Of a stretch of DNA of 64,000 nucleotides, positions 27,600-42,084 are shown one piece after another. A program made the position numbers and the translations under genes. The DNA comes from Tubiluchus corallicola. Taxonomy: Eukaryota > Priapulida > Priapulimorpha > Priapulimorphida > Tubiluchidae. The stretch is from contig JAQGDQ010002383.1 in NCBI GenBank assembly GCA_030141605.1, positions 129,001 through 193,000 on the forward strand. Direction: 5' to 3'. Under the pieces are notes generated by a model. The model ran no database searches, was not told where the DNA came from, and worked only from the letters and a program-made list of their open reading frames with translations. Each line of letters starts with the position of its first letter. Position 1 is the first letter of the stretch.

Positions 27600-30420
27600 A
27601 TGTTAGAAAGATTTAGTAATAAAATTGCTATAAGTGCTTCGTGTAATTAGTAAAATCTCCTTAAAATCGCGATCATTTCACGGTTGGGCGCTGCTATTTT
27701 TAAGGCCTGTTCTTCCCCTAATGACATCGTTCATCAAAAGCAGCCCACTCTTATTTGCCGTCAAAACTGTAAGTTTTCATAAAAAATTATACAGCTAATT
27801 TTTTGATATTTTTGTTCGAACATTAGGTATGCTGCAGAAGCTTGAATTAGTTTATGCAGCGCGTGCTTACGGAAACTTACGATGCGCTTACGAAAAGTCA
27901 CGAAGTCCACCAGTTACGCCACAATTTCAAGTGAACGGTGGCAACCACCGCGCCGGAAAATTTCAAATAAAGCGAAAGTAAAAATTAACTTTATGCTTTA
28001 TAGACAATTTTTGCAATTTTACTTCTTATATTTTTCTACATTTAGGTGATAGCAGTAAAATAAACCCAACATGCTAAGTGACTTGTCATTTCTTTAAAGA
28101 AAATAAGCCTAAAGGTAAAGACGAATGATGAAATATGCTTAGCTTTAGCAGGCAGCAACTTTCTTACACAAACTGTCACTAATAACATGTATTGTTATGG
28201 TCACAGCAGCCCCGAGCATTTCCTTTATTCGAGATTTAGTAAACTTCAGCGTTTCTTACGTCTGTTGAAAAGTGCAGATCGAAATCCATTACGCTTGTTT
28301 GATGCTTCAGCGGTGTGCCTTTTCTAATTCACTTATCAGTCTGAAGCAGCGGAAATAAATTATGAGGAAAAGTTTACGCGGTGTGACGACACAATTACAG
28401 AGTGAGTCCACAGAATGGTGATGCTGCGGTCAGTGATTCCCAGTCGTCCAAATATTTTTCTTGAAACAACCGGTGATTTTCACTGAGTTGGTTGTTCTGA
28501 GATGAGGGAAGCAGAACAGCCGAGTGGCCACGGCGTGTACTTCGCGAGCAAGGCTAAGCCACGCCAGGCAGATGAATCAATCACTTGTGACCGCTTGTGT
28601 TCCATACTCTCTCTTGGCGGTTTCATTGGCCATACGAACTGTGGATGTTTACGTTCGAAGACTAGACGATTTGAGTGCAGTGAGATGCAGCCCCAGCCGA
28701 TTCAGTCCAACCTCATCCTAGCAGGTTAACTTCGTAATGAGTCACAAGGTGCAGAACGGTATAAAAAATAAAATACTCTTGGTAAAATGGCAAAAGGCAA
28801 GAAGGTCTCAGCTGGCTTTGAACCAGGTGTCTTCAGGTACACAGGTACTGTTCTTGCTGTCATCGCGTAATTTTCGTTGATTTAAAAGTGAACTCGGTAG
28901 AACTGAGAAACTTTGGCCCACCTTACAGTGAGGAGCATTCCTTGGGGCATTCCTCATGGAACACATTGTTTTTTATGGCGCATTTCATACAGACGTCTCA
29001 TGTGGAAATCAGATAAAAAAGTTTGGGATTCGTGAAAACAGTACGGATAGCAATCGCAGCACGAGTGGACCATTTGTGTGGCAAGTTAACCCCGTAGTTT
29101 AAGAAAAAACGAAACCAAAACCAGGTTTTGTTTAATTTTCTGCATTCTGAGTAAAACGTTCAAATTTTTGATTTTTACAAAAACATTGGCCTATGAACGT
29201 TTTAAACTGAATTCACTTTTTTTAGGAATGGTAGCCTATTTAAAAATGTACAACATAAATATTATTTTTGCCTAAAAGAAACGTCAATATGTGTACTTAG
29301 TTATACTTATAAAGCTTTTTCATAATATATTTACTTTTAGTCTAAGTATCATGATGTAGCCAACATTGTTACAATTGTGTTTTTGAAAGCGTCATTTTCC
29401 TTGCGTCCTCAGTGTGAAGTGGGCCTTAGGAATTTATGTTCACCACGATCAGTGTTCTATTTTTTCGTTTTTGTAGTTGTTGCTATGGTCACGTTGTTGT
29501 CGTCATTGTCATCATCATCGTCATCGTCATCGGAGCCTTTCAGACGTTTAGACACTACAGAAAGCAACATCATTTATGGTGCTCTCAAACTACACATATT
29601 GGTAAAGGGGTAAAGTTGCACAGTTCACATCATGCCGAGATATTTTTGGTTTGAACTTGTCGTAAGTCGATAGATTGACGAACAAGAACGAAGACAACTC
29701 CTATAGAAAGCGAATACAGCCGCCAGCGGCAATCTAGGATAAATATCCCCTTGGAATCACTTAAGCGAGCGCCGAAGTAACGCGCTCAGTAATATTTATT
29801 TTGGGCAATACATTTTAGCTTGTAATTAGCTGTTTCAAAAATGCCATCTGCAATCGTAATATAAGATAATACTGTAATTAAAAATGTAACATACGTATTT
29901 TGTGGAATACGTATACATTAGTGCTGGATCCTGCATGCAATAGCCGCTGCTACAAAGTATGAGAAGCATTTTCATGCACTAATTTAAAAATGTGGTAAAG
30001 GCATGCTTATTATTCGTAATATATAATGCAGTGCCAGTGCTATACATGTATAAATAACAACCAAACGTACCCATTGCAGCAGAAAGCGGTAACTTGCAGA
30101 CGGTGTACAACCATAATCTCATTGTCCAGGTAAAATAAAAAAAATCTGGAGCCATCCACAAACGCACGTCGAACAGCAATAAAAACCGAGGGTAGAAAAA
30201 AGGAATGCAAACCAAAGCAATAGAAAGCACATAAGCACGAAACAGGTGCGAGCCACAACATCTAGATTAAAATGCGAAAAATTGTAGCATGTTCTGAAAA
30301 ACTTGTAGGGGCTTTGTGACAGATATTTAACTATGGTGCAGGCTGTGTGTTTTTGCACCATCACAATTTTAAAAAGATGTAAAATAACCACATTTTAAAG
30401 TATATCACACTTAATACGCA
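27600..30420. other. Intronic stretch without recognised genes
   Basis: There is a tRNA-like B box on the minus strand (GGTTCAAAGCC) near 28822-28832, probably a SINE remnant, and a short CATCGT patch near 29500-29530. The open frames 28502-28729 and 29377-29613 have no domain. Confidence 0.35.
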
Positions 30421-30421
30421 G

Positions 30422-30680
30422 GATACAAACGGAGGTGTACCACAAGGATCCACTGTAGGACAACTGCTTTTTCTTAGCTACATCAATGATCTCTTTCTTA
30501 TTACTGATTTCAGTACATATCTTTTTGCTGATGACAGACCCCTTAATCAAATCCATCCACTAATTCATTTCAGTTCCAACATCACAATAACAGAGAGCTA
30601 ACTGGATAGAAGCATACAAATTATCAGCTAATTACACCAAAATTAAATATATGATACTAATAAGCAGCAAAGGATGTCTC
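30422..30680 (+). pseudogene. LINE reverse transcriptase fragment (CR1/Jockey-like)
   Basis: One frame reads GVPQGSTVGQLLFLSYINDL, then TYLFADD, the RT blocks 4 and 5 of CR1/Jockey-type LINEs. A second segment after stops reads NYTKIKYMILISSKG (block 7-like). Stops and frameshifts separate them. A possible 3' end of the same copy, with AATAAATTAATCTAAATCTAAAT, lies at 31971-31996. Confidence 0.7.
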
Positions 30681-30689
30681 TATTGGTGA

Positions 30690-33070
30690 TCGCAAGATGT
30701 AAGGCATTCGCAGTACGGAGCACAAAAATAATTGGGAACAGATGCCCCTGTACGGTAAGTAGGTGTTTGTCAGGTGATGGATTGACTTCAAAGCCTTAAA
30801 TACAGTCAGTTAACTTACGATCTTATACAACTTACGTGCCCTCTTGGCTGGTTGCTCGTTGTAACTAAATTATCACTAAGCCCCCGGTTCATTTGTTCAT
30901 GCTATGTTTCAGTTTATTGCTTTCTTGCCTGCTTTATAAAACCTATGCGAGCGAATGCAGTAATAAGAAGCAAAAAAATTTGCGTTTTGCCAAAAATAGC
31001 TGAACTAGCAGTGCTGAGCTATATGTAATAGCTTTTTATAGTAGCTATTTAAAACGCAAAATTCGCCCACATAAATGGGTCACTGCAAAATTTTATACAA
31101 GGTGTCTAAAAAGTCAGTTTTGTAATTTTCGTGTAATTTAAGCAGGATTTCAAGTTTCTAAAAGTAGCAATAAATTACTCAGGATCTTCGTTGGCTTCAA
31201 GCTACAACCAAAGAGCGTGGACAAAAGAAGCTCGATTCTAAATTCAGCAAGATTGGTGGATACTGTTTGACAGAAAACTGAATTACCTGAAGAAAATTAA
31301 ATTGCGTGAGGAATGGTAACGAAATCAAGTCTCTTCATACGCCAGAAATTATTGTGAAACGAAAATTTTCCAATAAAAATCAAGACGAGTTGATTCCACG
31401 ACAGAATGGTATTTGGTCAATATTAGCTTTTTGTTGAACTGAGCTGTTTTGTTTTGCTTAAGTTATGCTGTTTAACATAAACAGGCTTTTCCACTGTTTT
31501 TTGGTACTCCAAAAATTTATAGCAACAATAGCTATTGTGATGACTTGCAATAGCTATTATACTAAAACTAACGCTTTATACACCGTGTATGCATAGCTAT
31601 AATGAAACCTAAAGGTAAGAATAACAGGGTAGTAATCATTGCGCACATCAAAGTCATCCATAAAAGAAAGACCTATTATAACGTAGGTCAGAAAAGTATT
31701 GTACACATACTTAAAAGTGCAATAGAAGTAATCTTGGCAGGTTATACTGAAAGGTGCTAATAGTTATTATTATAAAATACTATTAAATGATATTTTATAA
31801 TATCATATATATATAATATAATATCGTCTTTGTTTGTTATTGTTTAGGTCATTAATTAAGTCTTGTCCATGTTGAGCTTAGCTCATAAGTTAATTTCTTC
31901 TACTACGCTCATAGCACTGCAATGCAATGTTAATTTGTAATTGTATAACTTTTGTATTGTGCTAAATTGATGAATAAATTAATCTAAATCTAAATATGTT
32001 TTATAAACGTACAGGTTAACCAACTAAAGTAGGTCCCCACTGGAGAGTGCTACGACACTCGTAGATTATTTCTACTAATGCCATCATGCATCAGGGATTT
32101 GTAAATTTAAATTTACAGTTTGCTGTAAAAATATAGTCAACCATTGGGACAATGAGCAACTGAGCTGTATATACTTCTAGGCACGTGTAAGTGAAATAAA
32201 CTGGGAACCATTAAAGTTTTTGCTCCTCTGTGTGTGTGTGTGTACTGTAGACAAGCATAGAAATAGAATTATCATTTTTGTGAAGCTCAGACGCTTCTGA
32301 TGCAGATCTCATTTGAATTCAGAGACGTGACCGTATTTTGCAAAACAAAAAAAAACTAGCTGAAGAGTCGATACGTCGCTTAACCAAACGTCCACAAAGC
32401 AGTCAGTTGTCAATACTCGTCGGTTGTAGTCACACTGTAAGTTCCAATATATACTAAAATTATCATCGTCGTCGTCGTCGTCGCCATCGTTGTCATCACC
32501 ACCATCATAATCAATATTCACTACCATGTGGCACCGCAACTAACACAAACATCAACGCCAACAACACTATCATTGCCACTAACGCCCCATGACCTTATTC
32601 AGCCACCATTTTTAATTTTGCTGTTTAAATTTTTAACACCAACGGCAGCTAGAATGTCAGCTGCATTCAGTACGATTTACTACACGATGTTCACAATATT
32701 ATAACGCTTTGTTTCACTCTCCTTTCATCAACCCTACACCTGGAGTTTAATACTTTCATCTGAACGCACTGATTATTTTAAATTACCACACTTGTGTAAA
32801 AGATCACGTTTCTGTGACAGACTTGATTGTATGGTAAAGCGAGCGAGTCATCGTTTAATCATGACACCTGAGGCATGGCAGTGATTAAAAGAATTGTCAG
32901 TAGTAGAACTAAAAATCATAATAAAGGTCATTCTCACAGAAGCACAATGGGGAAAATAATTATACTGCAAGTCTGTAATTTGAGTGAAAGTCAGATTCAA
33001 ATGTAAAGATGAATGATCATTGTTATCTATGTATAGTATTAAATGTTGACTTCATGGTTGTTGATGTTGG
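30690..33070. other. Intronic stretch, LINE remains and small repeats
   Basis: It includes a LINE-like 3' end near 31840-31996, a (TG)n run at 32230-32243 and a short CGT/CAT tract at 32461-32515. No gene was recognised. Confidence 0.35.
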
Positions 33071-33078
33071 CACAGCAG

Positions 33079-33185
33079 TTGCTGCTGCTGCTGCTGCTGC
33101 TGCTGCCCTACTTTTGCTGCTCCTGTTCCTGTTGTTTTTTGCTGTTACTGCCGTTGTTGCTGTTGCTGTAATATTCTGGAATTTG
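33079..33185. repeat. (GCT)n-rich microsatellite
   Basis: A pure run of eight or nine GCT units at about 33079-33105, then degenerate GTT/GCT repeats. Confidence 0.85.
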
Positions 33186-33814
33186 TGATTAAGTACGAAC
33201 GTATTGCCAATGTCTAACTCGCTTTTGTACTAGAAATATTCAATCTGGGTGATGTACCAGACAGGCTGATGAAGTAGCTGTTATTGTTGGTGTTGCTGTT
33301 GTTTCTAAAATTCTATTTCAACTGCCTTTTTATAAATTTTGACGTCATTTTATGTCACAGTTTTCTGAAATTCTGTCCCTATAACAATTCTGCTTTTGCC
33401 GCTGATTTGCGCAAATCTTCATTGAAACGCCGCCTGGTGACAGTAATCATCAGCTGTCATTGGCACGGCCTTTGTTGTCATTATTCTTGAGTGACACTAC
33501 AACAAGTCTACATAAGCCAAAAAAAATCTAAGTCCAAAAATGTATTAGAATGCGCAGTTAAGTGACGTTTCGTTCGAAATTCAAAAATTTTACATAATTC
33601 TAATAAAATACCTCCTAGTGTGCATCATTCGTAGATAGATGTTGAAAATCCAAACTTGTTAGACATCTTATATGTAAAACCAAATTACCTGCAACACGTT
33701 TTAGTCATTGTGGTGACGTTTTTACTGACAGCAGCAAAGGACACAGTGAAGCGGAATTTAGTGATGGCAGTGGCGTTTGCTGCAATGATTATAATGAAAC
33801 TAGGGTAACAGTGA

Positions 33815-33851
33815 TAATTACGATGATGACGACGATGGTGATATAATAATA

Positions 33852-33900
<49 letters not shown>

Positions 33901-33960
33901 CGATGATGATGACGACGACGACGATGATAATGATGATGATGATGATGATGATGATAACAT
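33815..33960. repeat. (GAT)n microsatellite
   Basis: Mostly perfect GAT units with GAC interruptions. Poly-Ser frames on the minus strand are artefacts. Confidence 0.95.
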
Positions 33961-34207
33961 AGTGATTTACATAATACATGTTATTGTAGCCTTAGTTCTG
34001 CTTAAGAATCACACTTTGCCAATGAATGCCGCTATCCCTCTATTATTCATAATATCATTGCGATTGCTGTTATGGTTTCTCCTAAAAGCTGTATTTTATT
34101 AAAATAAATTCATAACCTCGTACTACTCAAATTATTTTATTATAAATTTATAGATGTGTCTGATGTTGTATTCTTTGATGTGTGGAAATAAATTCATAGT
34201 CATAATC

Positions 34208-34611
34208 ATAGATAATGATAATGACAATGGTAATGATAATGACAATGGTAATGGTAATGGTAATGGTAATGGTAATGGTAATGGTAATGGTAATGGTAAT
34301 GGTAATGGTAATGGTAATGGTAATGGTAATGGTAATGGTAATGATAATGATAATGACAATGACAATGGTAATGGTAAAGGTAATGGTAATGGTAATGGTA
34401 ATGGTAATGGTAATGGTAATGGTAATGGTAATGGTAATGGTAATGGTAATGGTAATGGTAATGGTAATGGTAATGGTAATGACAATAACAATGACAATGA
34501 TAATGGTAATGGTAATGGTAATGGTAATGATAATGACAATGACAATGGTGATGGTAACGGTAATGGTAATGGTAATGGTAACGGTAACGGTACCGGTAAC
34601 AATAACAATAA

Positions 34612-34618
<7 letters not shown>
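34208..34618. repeat. (GGTAAT)n hexanucleotide array
   Basis: About 400 bp of GGTAAT hexamers with blocks of GATAAT/GACAAT variants. Frames read (Asn-Gly)n, (Met-Val)n, (Leu-Pro)n or (Tyr-His)n; none is a gene. Confidence 0.95.
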
Positions 34619-34765
<147 letters not shown>

Positions 34766-34849
34766 TGCTAACGATAAAGATGGCGATGTGGCAGTGGTTA
34801 AGATAACGACTGAAATTTATGACACTTATTACAAATATCATATCACTTA

Positions 34850-35610
34850 GTTTAAGGGAATCAAACTGTGCTTAAAGCGAACATTTCCTAAGAAGGGCAG
34901 GACTAACCTGCCCCGCTAATGCCCTATACGGTTTTAAGCAATATAGGATTTTGCGGTTATTGTCTTACGTGATTGCCGAAAAAATTTCTCCTAGGCGGCC
35001 TCCCAGGGAACTCGGATTTCAGTGTTCAATAATCATTTCAACGCAACCTATTACGGCAAATTTCTATCATAATTTCTTAACGTTAAATGATTTATATTTG
35101 ACATTTTGCGATATAAATCCCAAACGACTACACTGACAATAGACGTTCAAAATCACCTTGGATTTTGATTGTAATACAATCTTTGCACAGTAACTTCATA
35201 TGTTTTTACCCAAAATTGACATTAGAATATTATAATATAATTTTATCGCTGCAAACTGACAGTATTTAGACACTCCTTCTAGAAGTGAAAATTGCTAGAC
35301 ATCTTTGAGCGAAATATATGAAGAAGAACAGGTGGAAGAACAAGAAAAAGAACAAAAAATGAAGGAAGAGAAGGAGAAGGAGGGCTGGTCTTATATATGC
35401 AACTGAGGAAGCGCAGGGGTAGATGGTTACGGTAGAGCCCTCTTCCCTCCTCCCATAGCAAGTAAGTAAGATCTTTATTTACCATAACAAATAATCGTAG
35501 CAAATAATTAAGAAACCTAATCAGTGAATGTTTTAAAAAACATACACTGTTAGAGGCAAATGAGACAATGGAAAAGCTAAACTACACGTACAAATAACAA
35601 AACAGAACTT
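34850..35610. other. Intronic stretch, nothing recognised
   Basis: Purine-rich GAAGAA/AAGGAG patch at about 35320-35385. No gene. Confidence 0.35.
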
Positions 35611-35615
35611 TAAAC

Positions 35616-36161
35616 TTAAAGGAAGACAGGATGATTTTTCATATACCACCCCATTTTCAAGTCTGATAAAACGTGTACATTTTAACACAATTAATACTGC
35701 AAAAGCGTTTCTGATAATTAAATAATAGATTAAAAACTTAGATCCCAACTATTGATGACAGACACAAACTAACATAATTTTCAACAACAAAAATATTCGA
35801 CGAGCGTGTTGCACGTGTTGGCGAAAGCGAAAATTGAACTGCAGTACTACCGTAAGATATTCAGAATTTCAAATTTACCGTTGTGCTCACGCATGAGCTG
35901 TCGAACGTGTGTAGTTCGTCACAAACTAACACATCTGAACTGAGAGGTACAGCACCTGTTTTTGTGCAATGCGTTTCTAAAATGCAGGCGCTAGTGCCTC
36001 TCTAACTAGCGAATGGCGAAATGCGTGTAACAGCGAAGAACTAGTATCAAAAATGTGAAATTGTGTTTGTGTTGTAATAACTCTAGTACGTTTCCTTTCA
36101 ATATTTTAAAGAATAGACTATTTTGACCTACAGTTTAAGATTGGGTCCGAATTTGCTTTAA
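35616..36161 (+). mobile_element. MITE family 2, copy with TTAA ends
   Basis: Starts TTAAAGGAAGACAGGATG and ends GGGTCCGAATTTGCTTTAA. The body matches 60744-61328 over almost its full length (for example GGTACAGCACCTG, ATGCAGGCGCTAGTGCC, CTAACTAGCGAATGGCGAAA). No transposase. Confidence 0.7.
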
Positions 36162-36224
36162 ACTTTACATATTAACAAACTGACTAAGATCAGGTATTGA
36201 ATTAAAAATGAGTAGTCCTAGAAA

Positions 36225-36335
36225 CACGACCAGAAAGATCTGTTCATGTGGAACATGACTAGTAAATTCCCAACACAAGTGGGAGTCGAACCCAAAACCT
36301 TTGAATCAGCACACATAGAAAGACGACCACTGCAA
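36225..36335 (-). mobile_element. tRNA-derived SINE head
   Basis: On the minus strand TTTTGGGTTCGACTCCCAC is a strong B box, with a weaker A box about 50 bases before it. There is no complete cloverleaf. Confidence 0.45.
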
Positions 36336-36339
36336 ATTA

Positions 36340-37150
36340 CTGTAAATAAATTTGATAAATAAAATAAACGAATTTGCAGATAAATACATAGAGCTTACAA
36401 AGAACACACTTTTGACTCCTGTTCGTTTATCTGCCGCCATCTTGTTGCAGACAAAGTTTGCTGGTATATCCCTCCAGTGACCCTGTGTTTCCACAAATTT
36501 CCCTTCTTTTTGTGGGAACAGCGGGAAAAATTGCTATTTAAATTTTGCGGCAATGGCGGCATTTCTATACACATTGATTGAGTTGAAATTTTAAATTATA
36601 AATTAATTCATAATTTAAGCGTTTGTTGATTATTCAGCGGTAGATCAAGAATTACTGGACATTTAAGAGAAATTAAACTTGGCACGATTACTGCGCCATT
36701 TTCAGTCATTTTTCCTTTGTAAATAATTAGTCTTGTAAACAGAAATTCATCGACGTTTCGTTTCACGTTCAATGTCGCTAAATTTCTGTTAAATTTCTGT
36801 TAAAAAGAATAATAATTGCAACTGAGGTATACATTATGGGTATGCATATGGCCTTATATTTATTTTCTTAATACTAATGCCATTTTGACTTGGAATATTT
36901 GCCCATTGGACTATACATTTACTAACCTTTTTTTAAATGTTTAGCTTACTAATCCTCTGTTCTTTGTGGAAATATTTATTTTATTTGTCATGCAGTAAAT
37001 GTCCTAAATAGTGATTTTTAATTAAGCTTTGTTTATTGCATTTGTTTATTGTTTGTTTGTGGCATTTATTGTAGTATTAAAACACAAGGATTGTCAATAA
37101 TTACTTTATGAGATCAGATCTATTAAACTAAGCAAAATGACAAATTTTCT
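36340..37150. other. Intronic AT-rich stretch, nothing recognised
   Basis: No gene, array or shared repeat was seen here. Confidence 0.35.
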
Positions 37151-37339
37151 TTTTAACGATGCCAAGAAGCCTACAAAGCATCCACCACCACCATCATCCA
37201 ATGAATCACACGTCCAGGGACATGATTCTGCTCACCTCTCTATGCCAGGTCTCCCTGCTCGCCGCAGTGCCCCAAGTGCATTTATTTCTAAGGATCAATG
37301 CTGAAGTGTTTAAATCTTTCTGTGCAAAATCTAAATATG

Positions 37340-37664
37340 TTAACATTTGTCCCCTGCAGGTTTTTTAGCTGGTTCTATGGCTTGTTGAAGAGCTATCTTC
37401 ACTGGAATATCATCAGGTAGTCTAAACATATGCCCAATCCATCTTAAACGGCGTCTTTTTATTTTTCTTGTCCAAGGTTCTTCTTTTATTTTTTTCATAT
37501 AGATCTTTGTTTGAAATTTTCTTTGGCCATCTAATACCCAAAATGTTTCTGTAATTTCGCCTTTGAAACACATCGATTTCAAAATACGGCCACTCTTTCA
37601 CTGCGCCAAAACAATGGTACAAATCTTTTTGATTGCCGAAAGTCACTAAATCACTCACATTCAA
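37340..37664 (-). pseudogene. LINE ORF2 C-terminal fragment, frameshifted
   Basis: One frame (37664-37422) reads FQRRNYRNILGIRWPKKISN; the other (37582-37340) reads IKRRRLRWIGHMFRLPDDIP. Read in order they form the conserved C-terminal region of endonuclease/RT LINE proteins, interrupted by one frameshift near 37490. No RT core remains. Confidence 0.7.
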
Positions 37665-37699
37665 CTCAATTTATTCACACCTATTGTGAACTGAAATAT

Positions 37700-38780
37700 A
37701 CGTAAAATAAATAAAAATACATAGGATGTTTAAAAAATAAAGATATAGTGTTAGTTTCTTGCTTGAAATAGGTTTCAATTGCTTCTATTCGTGTTTCCGG
37801 AAGCTTAGTGCGTTTTCATTTCATTTGATAAGTAAAAGTATGTAAATATGTTAAAAAAAACTCATTTCTGGTATTTACTGGTTTCGATACAGTAAGTTTA
37901 TACAGCCAAATTCGCTTGTGCAATTGAATAGAATTGATTCACGCGATTTCACGTTGTATATCACGCAATAAAAACTGTTTGTTTTGTCATTTATCTTGTA
38001 TGTCTGAAATTGTTTCAACAAATTTTAAATCTCCATCAGAGCATACATTAATCAAAACGTCAAGGACCAATTATAGAAGTATTTACACTCTAAATCATCA
38101 TCATCATATGCCCATTACGTCTATTGTGTCTCTATTGCAGAACTCTAAAATAAAAGAAATCTTCTCTCAAGACAGGTAAACGCAGCAGTAATCAAGCAAA
38201 AAACTAGATACTGCTATGCCAGTGACTTGTCAGTGATCGAAATAACACAATATGGAATATCTTCAAAATACTGAAATGGAAAAGCTTTATTGATTTGTTA
38301 CTTTTTGAACGCTCTGCCTTTATCACAACTCGATGACTTTAGCCAATCAAAACAAAGTCATTTTCTCATAACTAATAAAAAGAATAAATTCATGTCCAGG
38401 ACGTTTTGCGCGTCTGAAACGACGCAGGCAGTTTTGCAAGACGTTTTAATACTTTTCCTCCTTTGAAGTCCGTCTCCTGTGGAATTTATAGTTCGCTTAA
38501 TTGAGAAGTTGTTTGTATATGGTCTGCATACTGTAATAAATTTCCTTATTCAACTAAACTCCATGTTAAATTGTTTCGCAATTTCTACTAGCGCAGCATC
38601 AAAATAAATTGCGTATATTTTTTGCACGTACAATAATTCAAGAGAGTTGCAGCGTCGTTATATTTCTGCATGAGGAATTCATCTAAACAGATAAGTATTA
38701 GAACGCAATTTATGCGGTGAAATTGTTTACATCTTATAACTTTAATCGTCGTCGCCATCGCCGCCACAAGAGATGCCAAA
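37700..38780. other. Intronic stretch, nothing recognised
   Basis: AT-rich. No gene or named repeat. Confidence 0.35.
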
Positions 38781-38784
38781 GAAG

Positions 38785-39175
38785 AGCGCACAAAGGGGAA
38801 GAAAGGGGAATTTTGAAGTATATCTCAAAGAACTTTCCACATAAAGTTTTATAACTTAGCATTACACTTACCTGTTTGAAACATTTATTATGTAACTAGA
38901 AAAGAGAAAAACTAGAAAATAATTTAAAATGTTCGCGCCAACTGGTAAAACGTCACTCCAGTGTGTATCGCTGATTCACTAGAAACGCATTACAGATTTT
39001 ATTAGCAAGATAAAGTAATTTATACTTTAGCTTAGTTAGCAAAGAATATGTTACAAATGGCTAGATTATTTTTACAAACTTCACGCAGTGTTATCTAAAC
39101 CTGTTTCAAATGACTTTTTTTAAATGGGTGTTTATATTTACAAGTTTTACTAAGCGTTACTGCTAACACTTAGTA
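38785..39175 (+). mobile_element. MITE family 1, partial copy
   Basis: Left-arm orientation: GAAGTATATCTCAAAGAACTTTCC, TGTAACTAGAAAAGAG, TTTAAAATGTTCGCGCCAACTGG and CCTGTTTCAAATGAC are shared with the copies at 16.0, 57.1 and 62.7 kb. Confidence 0.7.
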
Positions 39176-39179
39176 ATTT

Positions 39180-39536
<357 letters not shown>

Positions 39537-40144
39537 CACAAGCTCTGTTTACAATAATATAGCATGTAGGTGATACAAAATTACAAGACTAATTCTTTAA
39601 CCTTTATTTCTGAAAAGTGTTTTCTTATGCTTTAAATAACCGTTTCCAACGTTTGACCGCACGCTAAGCATGACAGGTTTGATGAAACGTAAGGCTTCCG
39701 CCAAGGTATAAAATTTAAGAAAATTAATCATCACTGAAAACCAATTCGACTAAAGGTTCTAAAATTTTATTAAAACTGATGAGATGTTGAACTAATTGAA
39801 AAAGGGGAACACATATAAATGTTCACCGCTATCTAATAGACTTCTGAAACAACTAAAAACTTCACAAGCTTCCCTGTTACGGGCGTCACGTGACAGTCTG
39901 TACTTGTTACTTGCATGATATGATGACGTTCACGGTGACATTCGTCGACAAGCACTGAACCGAACGTGTGCTTACAGACATCCCATAACTAAAGCCCTGA
40001 GGAGCTCGCAAATTCTGAATTAAAGTATATATACGTATTTGGCAGGAAAACGAAAAATTTTTGCAAACTATAAACCGCATTCAGTGAATTTGCAAAATAC
40101 TGCAGCTTTCTTTGATACTTATTTAAGACCCATCAGACTTTCTG

Positions 40145-40460
<316 letters not shown>

Positions 40461-40474
40461 GGTCTTTCAAAAGA

Positions 40475-40770
40475 ATAAACAGAAATAGCTCAATCGGCTG
40501 CAAGCTGTTTTTCCATGTCGAAGGTTGCCGGTTCAATTCCGCGTTTAGCAGTTAGCTTAAAGCAGTTAGAAATAAAAACAATGTTTACTGGAACTTTCTT
40601 CATGTATTGAACAAACAGGGTCAAGTTTCTGCAACACAGAAAAAAGGTTAACTCCACCCAGCGAATATAACGACGCATATATGCTTCACCCAGGTATATC
40701 AGCCCGTCGGCTACATAGTGAGACGGGGAGATGGAGACATTAACCCAGACAATCTAGAACCTGTAGTTGC
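40475..40770 (+). mobile_element. tRNA-derived SINE
   Basis: A box-like TAGCTCAATCGG near 40487 and B box GCCGGTTCAATTCCGCG near 40528-40544, followed by about 200 bp of body. Confidence 0.5.
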
Positions 40771-40779
40771 TCAATGGCT

Positions 40780-41850
40780 GGAACCATGTACTCTGTGTGT
40801 GTCATATAATCGCTCATCTTAGACAACTACCTAAATATTCTGACATCGACACATCATCGCTGACATCAATATTAGCACATAATGATACCGCTAAACAAGT
40901 GGAAAATGTACATAGATGTTCGTTGTTATTTAGTTTAAAAATAATTTATTATAGGATTGGATCAGACAGTTTGAACAACATTATTTAGGATCCTCATCAC
41001 AACAGACTTTATACACTATTTACAAAAACATTTACAGTAAGAATAGACTATAACTACACAAGCTGACAAGTTTTACTACAAGATTACATTAGACATTAGT
41101 AGAAAATGACGGTTAGAAAATATTAATGTACGAATATTTAAGACTGATGCATTTCATATCAGATAGAAACTACTGGAAGCGTTTAGTACGTAATATAAAG
41201 TCATGTAGGCATTGGAATATTGTACAGTTAGCAACATAGTTAAGTTCATCTTTTCCGAATAATAACAATTTCAACAGATCATTAGTTCCTAAGGCAGCTA
41301 TATTAAGGTTGTCGGGCAGAAGTTGCTATTTCAGCGAATGCCTTTGTATATTTAGACATACGAAAACTATTTTGCATTACTATTGTATAATATTGCTGCG
41401 TATAATAGTACTTGCATTTTGCTAAAAGTGTTTTTTAATATGCACCCAGTTTGCATTTACGTGACGTCACTGATGTAGCAGTAAGGAACATGCCTTGTTA
41501 CGAACTTCTTACAGCTACCTTGCAATTTGTAATTTTATTATAATTTTGTTGGTCAATAAATTACATACATACGTAGGTAAGTGACGCCCGCAGCATTTTT
41601 GATACGCCACAAATTGCGTAACGTGCAATTTGCGCATGTACATTAAGTGCATTACTAAAATAACGCAAATGGATTATAAGGTAATTTCGATGCCATTTAT
41701 GGCAAAACAGAAAGCCTATGCTTGCGGCAGGCTAGTGTTAACAATTTTGAAGTAATTCGACGTAAAATTTTAACATTTATGAAAATGTCGGTCTAATTAA
41801 CTTAATTTATACAAGCGAACAAAAACATAACTTGAGGAAATGAGTTAAAG
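40780..41850. other. Intronic stretch, possible LINE remains
   Basis: A GTCAATAAATTACATACATACG end at about 41551-41573 resembles a LINE or SINE 3' tail. No coding part was recognised. Confidence 0.3.
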
Positions 41851-41857
41851 TGTTAAT

Positions 41858-42082
<225 letters not shown>

Positions 42083-42084
42083 AC